DNA from: Macrolepiota albuminosa
Lineage: Eukaryota; Basidiomycota; Agaricomycetes; Agaricales; Agaricaceae
Assembly: GCA_027475525.1 (NCBI GenBank)
Contig: JAMWFC010000054.1
Span: 806,001 to 870,000, forward strand
DNA: 64,000 bases
Direction: 5' to 3'
The notes under the pieces are model-generated. The model made no database searches, was not told where the DNA came from, and was given only the letters and a program-made list of their open reading frames with translations. A program made the translations under genes and the position numbers. Below are positions 33,681 through 43,583 of the stretch, piece after piece. Position 1 is the first letter of the stretch. Every line of letters starts with the position of its first letter.

Positions 33681-35580
33681 ATGTCGCGTACGCCAACGCA
33701 TTCCCTGACGCCCCCGCAAACCAACGAGGTCGCGCCCCTCATGGCCTGGGAAGCCCAGGACACGCGGTACCGAGCCCGCCAAGACCGGGAGCGCATGGCG
33801 GCGCTCGTGCAGCAACATGAGTGGTTCCCACGCCGCTCGCTTGTCGCTACTGACCTTCCTTTTTCAGAACAACACAACACTACTGCCCCGGAGGCAGGTC
33901 CCAGCCGGCTCCCGGAATCTGTTCCCGGGGCGGGTTCCAGTCATCCTGCGCCGACCTTCGTGCGCATGACTGTCCGTCCTCCCCGTTCGCAGCCCCCTTC
34001 CTGTCCTAGATTGCCCACCCCCCGCTTTCGTCGTTCTGGGATGGAGATAGGGACCGTGTCGGAGGTCCCGGAGAGTCAACGTGTTGCGTGGGCGGACGCA
34101 ACACAGGATCTGTTTGTGGAGGCCCTGGAGAGGCTCCAGGGTCTGCCTACCCACGCCTGGTGCGTGAACAACGGACTGGTGAGTCATTTTCCTACCTCTG
34201 ATCCCTCTTGCTGACTCCGGTGTAGTGCTTGCACTGCGCTCGTCGAGGCGTGCTTTGCGCGTTTTTTCCTACCTCTGATCCCTCTTGCTGACTCCGGTGT
34301 AGTGCTTGCACTGCGCTCGTCGAGGCGTGCTTTGCGCGTTTGAAGTTCCGGGCCCCTCATCCCGCTGGGACACGGCCGTGTGTGAGGCTTGCTACCTCAA
34401 CCACGAACATTGTTCCGTGTCGGCGCTGTGGAGGGCGCATTGTGTCGCCCGGGAACAGGGATGGCCGCTGGGGGAGGTTACCCGGAGGATGGGGGTAGAG
34501 AAGCGGGATTGGGTGGCGGAGCCGGTGGGGGAGGTGGTGGAGCCGGTAGGGGGGGTGCCCACAGCGCCTGCGGAGGCGCCCAGCGGGGGGTCAGGGGGTC
34601 GGGGGGTTGTCTGGGTGGGGGGCCGGGGCCGGCCCGTGGTGCTGATCACACGCCGGGCTCCTCGGTCCAGCACCCAGGGGCAGGGGGGGCGCCTGGACAA
34701 GGGGAAGCGGCGGGCGTCGCCCAGTCCCTCCCCAGGCCCCTCCAAGAGGGCGCACCTGCCCGTGCAGACCCCGTCCCTGGCCTCCCCAGCATGCGTTTTC
34801 CCGGCGGTATTCTCCCCGCTGTCCGGGCGACCCTTGAGCGTCGAGGTGAGGGAACTGCAGGCGCGGTTGGAGCAGGCGGACCGGGAGAGGGAGGAGTGCG
34901 AGGAGGGGGCGAGGGAGGAGGTGGCGCTCTGGCGGAGGTTGGAGGAGGATCGCGAGGCGGCCCTCCGGGAGTTGGGGGAGGCGAGGGTGGCACGGGGGGA
35001 GGCCGAGGCCCGGCTGGACGCCATGGGCGCGAGGCGGCCCTCCGGGAGTTGGGGGAGGCGAGGGTGGCACGGGGGGAGGCCGAGGCCCGGCTGGATGCCA
35101 TGGGGGCCAGGCTAAAGCAGGGGGTTGGGCTCCCTGGGCGAGAACCCCCAGGATTGGTCGAGGTTCTGCGCCGGGATGTGGTAATCGGGCGTATGGCCTC
35201 TCTCAGTGAGTGCTCCTTTTCTCGTGGTCGGGTCGGTACTGACATCCCCAGGCTGGGCTCAGGAGCATCGTCAGCTCCTGGACAGAGTGGCCGCGGCGCT
35301 CACCTCCCTGCAAGAGGGACTCCAGTCGGAAGCGGGGAACCCAGGGGTGGAGCGGGGTCTGGACCTGTTGGGGAGGCTGGTGACCGTGCACCGCCAGAGG
35401 AACGTCCCGGCCCCGGGATCGTGGTTTGAGCGAGTTCTGGACGAGGGGGAGCCGCTCCCGTCCTGGGACCAACTGGCCGAGGAGGTGTGGCGGGGACACG
35501 ATCTGGAGGGGGTGGAGGAAGAGTTCCGGGGCTGGCCGAGGGGAGGGGAGGGTGGGGGTAGTTTGGGGCCCCAGCTCTAG
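33681..35580 (+). CDS. Antisense accessory gene of the chromovirus: zinc-cluster, coiled-coil protein
   Basis: It lies inside the element between chromodomain and 3' LTR, on the strand opposite gag-pol. Exon 1 is 33681-34178 (166 codons). Intron 1 ends with GTGTAG before 34,303. Exon 2 runs to 35,205. Intron 2 is 35,206-35,251 (GTGAGT, TACTGAC, CCCCAG). Exon 3 ends with TAG at 35,580. Ignoring one copy of the 77-bp tandem repeat at 34,952/35,029, the exons total 1,653 nt, a clean 550-residue frame. From residue 167 the cysteines are CLHCARRGVLC, 15 residues, CEACYLNHEHC, i.e. CX2CX6C-X15-CX2CX6C. This is close to the Zn2Cys6 pattern, though the linker is longer than usual. A Pro-rich basic region and a coiled coil (about 344-415, LQARLEQADREREE) follow. 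A DNA- or nucleic-acid-binding regulator is my inference. Homologous genes appear at 51,880-58,841 and 56,111-57,426. Confidence 0.8.
34179..34302 (+). other. Intron 1 of the chromovirus antisense gene
   Basis: GTGAGT donor, GCTGAC branch-like site and GTGTAG acceptor, which lies immediately before the first Cys codon of the cluster. The acceptor occurs twice (34,225 and 34,302) because of a 77-bp tandem copy starting at 34,191. The natural intron is probably 47 nt. Confidence 0.75.
35206..35251 (+). other. Intron 2 of the chromovirus antisense gene
   Basis: GTGAGT donor, TACTGAC branch site and CCCCAG acceptor; 46 nt. Splicing joins MASLS to WAQEHRQLLDRV in frame. Confidence 0.85.
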
Positions 35581-35819
35581 GGGCCCCCTTTTCTTGCTGT
35601 TGCCTAATTCGTGGTCCGTAGCTGTAGTATAGTGTAGTTCTAAAAAAAATGTATATACTTGGTTGTCCCGAATCAGTGAGAAGTATGAGTAAGAGGGTGA
35701 AGAAACCGAACGAAACCAGAAGAACGTCTTGCCCAGACTCCGGGACACTACTACGAAAAGGTACTAAAAAAGGAGTAAGATCTAGAAAGGGAAAGTAGAA
35801 AGTATACATGGGAGTTGAA
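35581..35819. other. Convergent 3' region between antisense gene and pol
   Basis: A non-coding stretch lies between the stop of the antisense gene and the C-terminal end of pol on the other strand. It would hold both 3' ends, or at least that of the antisense gene. No clear poly(A) signal can be assigned. Confidence 0.35.
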
Positions 35820-36395
35820 TCCCTACTGAGCCCAGAGGCGGGGGTTATGCCCACTACTGCCGTCTGTGAGTCCCGCGCCTGGGAGGGTCGTCTCCCGGGT
35901 GCCGTTGTTGAAAGTCCCGGAGTTTGTCGAGGGCGCCTTCGAGGTTTCAACACGGTTCCCAGGTGTCGTCTTCCAGGCCGTATCCCTTCCATCGTACGAG
36001 GAAGTGGGGTCGTCCACGAATGTTCCGGGAGTCGAGGATGTCTTCAACCTCGTAGTGGTACTCGTCCTCGACCTCGACCGGGGGAGGGGGCTCGGGGCGT
36101 TCCGGGAGTCGAGGATGTCTTCAACCTCGTAGTGGTACTCGTCCTCGACCTTGACCGGGGGAGGGGGCTCGGGGCGTCGTTTGGGGAAGGGATCCGGGGG
36201 GTGCTGTTCCAGTAGGCGGGCATGGAATACCGGGTGCAGACCTTTTAGCCCCGGGGGAAGCTCAATCTTGTAGGCGTGGGATGAGACCTTCTTCAATATT
36301 TTGAACGGGCCGAGGCGCTTGTGATCGAGTTTTGGGGAGGGCCAGCGGGTGCGGAGGTGGTGTCAATCTAGCCATACCTTTGTCCCGGGGGTTCA
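35820..36395 (-). pseudogene. pol: Chromovirus integrase C terminus and chromodomain
   Basis: The minus strand reads [20 protein letters not shown] (GPF module) and [20 protein letters not shown] chromodomain follows: [13 protein letters not shown], then in another frame [17 protein letters not shown] and a TGA. The frame change coincides with a 77-bp tandem copy at 36,022/36,099. Chromodomains guide integration to modified histones in chromoviruses. In-frame TGAs at 36,393-36,395 and 36,363-36,365 sit where Arg (CGA) fits. Confidence 0.85.
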
Positions 36396-37061
36396 GTCGG
36401 GGGTGTCTTCCCGTTTCCAGTCAGCGTGTTTCGCATAGGCCTGGTTCGTGGTGTCGATCTCTTCTCGAAGAAACTCGTGAAGGGACTGGAGATCCCGGGC
36501 GACCTCGTGGGCGGCGTGCGACGGGATGTCCTGGAGCGAGAGTGTCAGTTGAGGGTGGTATCCCTTGTTGGCGAAAAAGGGCGATACTCCGGTGGCAGAG
36601 TGCAGCGTGTTGTTGTAAGTGAATTCGGCCAGGGGGAGCTCGGCGCGCCAGTTGTCCTGCAAGTAGTTGACGTACAGTCAGAGGTACTGCTCGAGAGACT
36701 GGTTGACCCTTTCGGTTTGGCCGTCGGTTTCGGGGTGGTAGGCGGTAGAGAGGTTAGTCTTTACTTCAAGTGCCTTACACAGGGAAGTCCAAAACTTGGA
36801 CACAAAGAGGGGGCCACGGTCGGAGACGATGTCGTCCGGGAGTCCATGTTTGGCGAAGACGTGCTTGAGGAACAGCCGGGCGAAGTCCGGGGCGGTGTCC
36901 GTGGTGTGGCAGGGTAGGAAAATGCCCTGTTTGGTTAGCCTGCACACAACGACGAGAATGGCATCGAACCCTTCAGATTCTGGGAGTTCGACGATGTGGT
37001 CCAGGGATATGGAGGACCAGGGGCGTCGTCCGACTGGCAGGGGTTTCAGGAGTCCATATGG
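36396..37061 (-). pseudogene. pol: Chromovirus integrase core
   Basis: The DDE residues are readable: Asp in [15 protein letters not shown], Asp in [14 protein letters not shown] and Glu in [15 protein letters not shown]. An in-frame TGA (36,678-36,680) follows EQYL. A further TGA (37,062-37,064) lies before [15 protein letters not shown]. Otherwise the core looks well preserved, and the HHCC zinc finger sits just upstream in the 37,062-38,408 frame. Confidence 0.9.
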
Positions 37062-38408
37062 TCAGTGTCGGGGGACCTTGGCCCGGAGGCAGGGTTCACA
37101 TGATCGAATGTAGCGGGTCATGTCCTTTTTCAACCCTGGCCAAAAGTAAGTCCGAGAGATTAGCTGGAGAGTCTTACGTATTCCAGGGTGTCCCCGGAGC
37201 TTGTGGTCGTGGTGTTGACGGAGGACGTTGTAGCGGAGTCGGGCGTGATTCGGGACGTAGATGCGGCCATCCCGGAGGAGGAGTTTTTTGTTGGGGGACA
37301 GGGAGAAGGCGGGGTCCCGGTCGGTTCTGTCGGGAGGGTTGCGGGAGTCGTGGTCGGTGAAGTACTTGTCTCGGGGGGTGCGGCGGATCTGGCTCAGGGT
37401 CCCTTCGTTGTTTAAGATCAGTACGGCATTCAAATGTTCAGGAGGGATCACCACGCGATGATTGAACGCATTGCATTCCGCCTCAAATGACTTCTTGGGA
37501 TAGATGTCCAGACGATGGGTGAGGGCATCGGGTTTAGCTCCGAGTCGTTCCGGGCGGTACTGGATCGTGAAGTCATATTCCGAGAGGACCTCGGACCATC
37601 GGGCCTGCTGTCGACTAAGCTGCTTGGTCGTGGTGAAGTACTGCAGGTTGTTGTGATCCGAGTAGACCTGAATCCGGTGCCGGGCTCCCTCGAGGTAGGC
37701 TCGCCATTGCTTGAAGGCTTCGACGATGGCGAGGAGCTCCTTGTCGTAGATGTTGTAGTTGAGCTCGGCATCGATCATGGACCGGGTGTAGAAGGCAACT
37801 GGCCGGGGCTCCCCTCTGTCAGGTTCCATCTGCGAGAGAATCCCAGCGATGGCGTAGTCGGAGGCGTCGCATTCCAGGATAATCGGGAGGGTCGGGTCGT
37901 AGTGCCGGAGTACGGGGGCGGTCGTGAAAGCCTCCTTGAGCAGGTTAAAGACACTCTGGCACTTACTGTCCCAGTTCCAGGCGACGTCCTTGCGCGTGAG
38001 CTGGTTGAGGGGTTTCGTGATACCGGAGTAGTTATCTATGAACCTCTGGTAGAAGTTAGCAAAACCCAAGAAAGATTGTACTTCCTTGACATTCTGGGGC
38101 CGTGGCCAGTTGACGATGGCCTCGACCTTGTGGGGGTCCATGCAAACACCATTTGGGGATACGATGACGGCAAGGTACTCAACCTCTTCTGTATGGAATG
38201 AACACTTCTCAGGCTTGGCGTGGAGGTTGTGCTCCCGGAGGCGTTCAAGGACTTGCCGGACATGTTTCTGGTGGTCCTCCGGTGAGTCGGAATAAATGAG
38301 GATGTCGTTCAGGTAGACCATCACGAAGACGTCGCTCATGTTGTGGAAAATGTCGTTCATGAAGTATTGGAACGTGGCGGGGGAGTTAGTCATTCCGAAA
38401 GGCATCAC
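37062..38408 (-). pseudogene. pol: Chromovirus RT palm and thumb, RNase H and integrase zinc finger
   Basis: This is one open frame of 448 codons on the minus strand, ending in TGA. It begins inside RT (MPFGMTNSPATFQYFMND). The catalytic box reads VYLNDILIYSD near 38,310: the first Asp of YxDD is Asn (AAC), which should abolish polymerase activity. RNase H motifs follow (ECDASDYAIAGILSQ, YDKELLAIVEAFKQWRAY, VYSDHNNLQYF). The integrase HHCC zinc finger is next (RGHPGIRKTLQLISR, then SCEPC). Confidence 0.93.
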
Positions 38409-39060
38409 AAGGTACTTAAACAGACCATACCGCGTGCGGAACGCGGTTTTCCACTCGTGTCCTGGGACGATGTGGATGTTGTTGTAGCCGGAGTGGAGGT
38501 CGATCTTCGTGTAAACCTTGGCACTGCAGAGTCGATCAACCAGATTGCCGATGAGCGGGAGCAGGTAGCAGTTCTTCTTGGTGATCTTATTGAGTCCTCA
38601 ATAGTCAACGCAGAGTCGGAGCGAGCTGTCCTTCTTCTTGGCGAATAGAACCGGGGCTCCGGCGGTGGAGGCGGAGGGTCGGATGAATCCCTTACTGAGC
38701 ATTTCGTTGAGGTAGTCCTTGAGGGCCCGGAGTTCGACCTCCGACATGTTGTATACCTTGCCGAAAGGGGGGTTGGCTCCTTCCTCGAGGTCTCCTTGAG
38801 GGCCCGGAGTTCGACCTCCGACATGTTGTATACCTTGCCGAAAGGGGGGTTGGCTCCTTCCTCGAGGTCAATGGTGTGATCATAGGGGCGGTGAGGGGGA
38901 ATTTCCTTGGCGTCTCCTTCGGAGAATACGTCAGCGAACTCGTGATACTCCGGGAAAACTACTTCTCGGAGGATTTGCTCCTTGGTTTTCTTCTCCGGGG
39001 GAATAGCGTCCCCTTGTAGATGTTCTTCCGGGAGAGAAGGCGAGGTGTGCAGCTAAAACG
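38409..39060 (-). pseudogene. pol: Chromovirus RT N-terminal part
   Basis: Blocks read toward lower coordinates are [67 protein letters not shown], then TGA (38,598-38,600), GLNKITKKN and [14 protein letters not shown]. The TGA falls where Arg (CGA) is expected (DYRGLN-like). A 77-bp tandem copy at 38,716/38,793 causes the apparent frameshift. Confidence 0.88.
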
Positions 39061-39384
39061 TGGGAGTTCCATTCCTCATGAGGCGGGCGAAGGGGGCGGC
39101 CGCAATGATCCTAATGTTGAGTGCGCTCGGGTTGATCGGGGTCGCGGAATCATCGGCTGGAGCGGGTGTGACGCGTGTCTGAGACCGGCAGGGGTAGTTC
39201 GGCCCCTTGTACTTGTTCCGAGGAATGTTTGGGGGTTGATCGGGGGCCTTGCAGTCTCGGATGGGCGTGGGTGGTGCATGCGTGGGGGGCGTGGCAGTCG
39301 TCCCGGGGGCGTCGGGCGTCGGGTCACTTCCTAGGGCCCGGAGGTGCATGGCGGTCGGGGGTTGGTCTTCGGATCCCGGGAAGG

Positions 39385-40230
39385 TCATGGTGAGCATCCT
39401 CCAATCGATGTCGGGGTTCGTGTCGCGCAGCCAGGGTAGTCCCAGCACCATCGGGGTCGATTCGTGAAGTCGCGTGACCAGGAAGTCGGAGGTGAACTCG
39501 TAGTCGTTGTTCAGGGTTACGCGTCCCGAGTGAGACCTCTGGATGGGGCTGGAAGAGGAGGGGGTGCCGTCAAGGCGTTGCAGGTGGAGGGGCTGGTCGA
39601 GGGAGTCGTGGGGGAGGTCGAGGGCGTCGCTGATGAAAACTCCGGTGGCTCTGCTGTCGATGAGGGCCGATATCAGTCCTGGAGCGCCGTCCAGCCTGGC
39701 ATTGATGATGAAGGATCGGGACGAACGGGACTGGAGTCTGGGGGGTGGCGGGGGCCCGTCCTTCGGAGTAGGGTTCGGAGAGTGGGGGATGTCGAAGGGG
39801 AGTTGCTGGTCGTCGGGCGTCGGGTCCCGGGTCAGACGAAGGGTAAGATGTCACCAATCGATGCGGGGGTTGGTGTCTCGGAGCCACGGGAGCCCTAGGA
39901 CCAGGGGTGCGGAAGGGTGGAGTTTGGTTATCAACATCTGGAGGGTGTGAGTCTGTCCGTTGGCGAAAGTAACGGGCATACGCACGAAGTGAGTGATGTC
40001 CCCCGCCGTAGAGGCGTCTCCGTCTGAGTCTGTCCGTTGGCGAAAGTAATGGGCATACACATGAAGTGAGTGATATCCCCTGCCGTAGAGGCGTCTCCGT
40101 CGAAGAGGCAGAGCCGTACCGGGACCAGGAGTCGCTGAGCGGGTTCCAGGGCGAAGGTAGACCATGCTTCGTCGATGAAGTTGTCGGTGGCGCCACTGTC
40201 AACGAGGGTGTTGAGGGGGGTTCCGGAGGG
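39385..40230 (-). pseudogene. pol: Two tandem retropepsin-like domains of the chromovirus
   Basis: Domain 1 has LNTLVDSGATDNFIDEAWS (about 40,200), VRMPVTFANGQTHTLQM and LVLGLPWLRDTNPRIDW, followed by a TGA at 39,851-39,853 (Arg-compatible). Domain 2 has ISALIDSRATGVFISDALD (about 39,650) and MVLGLPWLRDTNPDIDW (about 39,450). Domain 2 has Arg instead of Gly in the DSG triad, so only domain 1 looks catalytic. The decayed copy (8,640-9,480) shows the reverse. 77-bp tandem copies at 39,948 and 40,184 add false frameshifts. Confidence 0.82.
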
Positions 40231-40459
40231 GGTGAGGCGGGTTTTGAGGAGGAGGGAGTGTCGGTGGCGCCACTGTCAACGAGGGTGTTGAGGGGGGTTC
40301 CGGAGGGGGTGAGGCGGGTTTTGAGGAGGAGGGAGTGCGAGGAGTGGAAGGGTAAGTAAGCTGTGAGAGTGTCCTGTACGAGTGTCGTAGAGCAAAGATG
40401 TGAGACCGGGGCGGAGAAGACGTCGGGGTCGATTCCGCGATTTAGGGCGTCTTCCAGGT

Positions 40460-43400
40460 CTAAATTGCTGGGTCGTTTTCCGAATACTCGTAGGTGGCGT
40501 CCTCCCCTTCGAAGGTCCAGGTGGCACGTCCCATGACCTGTCGTTTGGGGCACTCGGAGATGAAATGGTCTTTCTCACCACAGAGTATGCAGACACCTTC
40601 CCTTCTCCGTTGTTCCTGCACATCCGTCAGGACTTTGATCCAGGGTCGCCCCTTCTTTTGAAGCCGGTTGGCCTGGAGGGCCTCCTCGTCCTGTTTGTTG
40701 TCAAAGTCGAAGTCTTTGGAGTCTTCCGGGGGTTCCTCAGGGCTTGGCGCGTCGCCCGGGTCGTGGGCGGCCATGGCGGCGTTAAGCTGGGCCTGGGGGC
40801 AGACGCCGCTGCCAGGGTTAGCATTGGGCGGGCTGCGACTCACCGGGGGTCGGCCACCAGGGAACGCGGGGGGACCGGGGTTTCAACCTTGGGGGTTGGG
40901 GGCTTCGCCGGAGGGCCAAGGGGTCCTCCCCTAGGGTTCCAGGGGGGTCAGGAATTTGAATACTCGCTGCGGTCTTCCCAGTAGCGTTGGTCGATCTGCA
41001 TGATGAGGGCCTTGTATCTGTCATAGGAGGGTTGTTTCGGGGCGAGTCGGAGGACGTCCTTGATGCGCTGTGGCAGGGCGTGGCGGAGGGGGTACCGGAG
41101 GGCGCTGTAGTTCCAACCTGTTTCATAAGCTTCCTTCTCAAAACGTATGATAAAGGTGGTGAAACGTTCTTCGGAGCGCATCCGGAGGTTGAAGAGGTTG
41201 TCCTCGGCCTCGGCCACGGTGTTGTAGATCCCGAACTTTCTGGAAAACTCGTCGACGAAGGCTTGCCAGCGAGTGAGTGCCGGGTTGTTGGGGTCAAACT
41301 GGATGAGGGCCGTGTAGTGATCGAAGGCGATCCCCTGGAGTGCCAGCGAGTGAGTGCCGGGTTGTTGGGGTCAAACTGGATGAGGGCCGTGTAGTGATCG
41401 AAGGCGATCCCCTGGAGGTACGATGCGGCAAAGGCCACCCGGGAGCTGTCAACCTGAAACGTGAGCGGCTTCGCCTGAAATGTATTGAGACACTGAGTGA
41501 GGAAGGTACGCCATTTTCAGGGGTCCCGGCCCATGAAAGCATTGGGCTTTTGAATATCCAGTCGTCCTTTGCGGGCGAGGGCGTCGTGAGCGTCGTCCGG
41601 TCTGGCAGCGTTGCGGAGAGGGGGGCCAGCATTGTAATAGTAGTAGTAGTGATTACCCCCCCCTCCTTGAGGAGGAAAAGCACCAAGGGCGGGACCCCAC
41701 CCGCCTGGAGGGCCTCCTCCGGGTGGCTCACCTGGGGGTCCACTCCTTGAGGAGGAAAAGCACCAAGGGCGGGACCCCACCCATCTGGAGGGCCTCCTCC
41801 GGGTGGCTCACCTGGGGGTCCGTTATCCCAGGGGGGTTCGTTCCTGCCGGGGGAGGCCCGGGTCTCCACGCAGGGGGTGGCGGAGGTGGGGGCCTGGGGG
41901 TCGTCCTCGAGGTTCGGCTGGGGGTGGCGGAGGCGGTCGGGGAGGGTTCGGCGGTGTCGGGTCGGGCGGAGGGGGGTCAGGTGCTGGGTCGGATGTCGGG
42001 TTGTGCGGGGGACGTTCAACCCAGAAGGGTCGTGCTTGCATCGGGGGTCGCGGGGGGTTTCGTAGGTCGAAGTGGGGTGGTGGATCGCGGCGGAAGTTGC
42101 GTTCCGGAGGGACCGGGGCTGACGTAGGGGGTGGTACCAGGACGGGTGCGGGCGCGGGGTGTGGTTCGTTGTTGCCACGCATGAGCTCATTGATGTAGCA
42201 CAGCGTGTCGTCCGTGCTAGGGGTGTCCGTGCGGGGTCTACCGGGGTTTGCCGGGGCCAGGGGTCGGGTGTTGTCTGTTCGCAGGAGGGGTTCCAGGAGT
42301 CTTTGGGGCTGTCCCCAGGTCTCGAAGGTACTAGGAACGGAGTTAGCCCTGCAGTGAGTTGACAAGCCTACCGTGCGGGCAGCGGGTTGATCGAAGAGGC
42401 CTCCAGTCAGGTTGAGGGACTGCAATATGGCTGAGGCGTTTTGTCGCTCTTCTCGTTGTCGTTGTTCTGGAGTGGGGTCCGTGGGGGCTGTTGGGGCCGC
42501 TAGGGCCAGCTCCGGGGGTTCCCGTCGAATGTGAATTGAGCGACCTGGGTCCGCGGGGTCGTTGAGGGGTCGAGGGGAGGGGGACGCGTGGACTTCGTTG
42601 AGCAGCTGCTGCAATTCTTCTTGGAGGATCGTATTGCGCCTATACTTTACCATAGTTTGCTCCGGGAGTTCTCCTCGCGTGAGGCGATCCCCGAATTCGA
42701 CCAAGCAATGAGCACATTCCTCCGGAGTGCCTTCGAAGTCGTCGTGCCTGAATTCCGTGAGCAGCGCCCTTGTCCGTTGAGCGAAGTCCTCCGGCATAAT
42801 CCTGAGTGAGCGGAGTACTTCGTCCTGTTGCCGTTCATACTCCTCGAGGCGTCGTCGTCCCATTGGCGAGGGAGGGGTTCGAGCGGGTGGAGCGGCTCGT
42901 CCTGTTGCCGTTCATACTCCTCGAGGCGTCGTCGTCCCATTGGCGAGGGAGGGGTTCGAGCGGGTGGAGCGGCGGCCGGGTATGCCGTTCATACTCCTCG
43001 AGGCGTCGTCGTCCCATTGGCGAGGGAGGGGTTCGAGCGGGTGGAGCGGCGGCTGGGTAGTGACAAGGGGGGTAGTCGAGGTAGGGGGGTCCTCGGGGTT
43101 CTTGGAGTTGGGGAACGGGGCGCTGGTAGCCGTAGTAGGGGGTGGGTGCAAAGGGGCCCTCGCTGGGGGAGATCGGGCGAGGTCCACTGGGTACTGGTGG
43201 GGTCTCCGGCAGGCCCCCGGAGATGCTCTGGTACGAGGGGACCTCTACGGGTTGTGCCATGGCTAAGTTGGGCAGAGGGGCCCAGCTGGCTGAGGGCCCC
43301 AGATCATAGAGGGATGGGTCGGGGGCCCAGTGGCGGTGGAGATATTGGGCAGAGGGGCCCAGCTGGCTGAGGGCCCCAGATCATAGAGGGATGGGTCGGG

Positions 43401-43550
43401 GGCCCAGTGACGGTGGAGGTATGGAGGTTTGTACGGGAGGGGTGGATAGACGGGGCGGGGGGTCTGCGCGGAGTAATGCTTGGGTACCGGACGCCCGTAG
43501 GGGTCGGTCTGGTAGCCCGTGGGGTAGTAGGTGTGAGTATACATAGCCAT
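40460..43550 (-). pseudogene. gag: Chromovirus gag
   Basis: The likely start is the ATG at 43,550 (MAMYTHTYYPTGYQTDPYGR). A Pro/Tyr-rich N terminus is followed by a charged helical region (MGRRRLEEYERQQDEVLRSL), a long Pro-rich linker, and the capsid-like Retrotrans_gag region (FDHYTALIQFDPNNPAL, RFTTFIIRFEKEAYETGWNY; about 41,400-40,950). The C terminus has a CX2CX4HX4C knuckle (CILCGEKDHFISEC, about 40,590-40,550) and ends DPAI then TAG at 40,460. The pol frame overlaps it in the -1 frame. TGA codons interrupt it at 41,517 and 40,948. 77-bp tandem copies at 41,264, 42,821, 42,907 and 43,268, and one of 80 bp at 41,663/41,743, disrupt the frame. Confidence 0.85.
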
Positions 43551-43583
43551 CAAGAACGGTGTAAGGAGGGAGTCTTGATATTA

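Noticed and set aside
34389..35429. A 346-codon Gly/Arg-rich plus-strand frame overlapping the antisense gene in another phase.
   Set aside because: Its composition is that of a shifted GC-rich frame. The spliced model in the other phase has cysteine motifs, coiled coil, good introns and an exact total length.
37515..38201. Long plus-strand open frames opposite the chromovirus RT and protease (also 39,464-39,898, 41,803-42,198 and 42,828-43,370).
   Set aside because: They are shadows of the minus-strand pol and gag genes in GC-rich sequence. They have no splice sites and no family similarity.
41663..41822. Tandem copy at 41,663/41,743, thought to belong to the 77-bp series.
   Set aside because: Its period is 80 bp with mismatches, so it was not counted. 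It could be a real Pro/Gly-rich repeat or an altered artefact.
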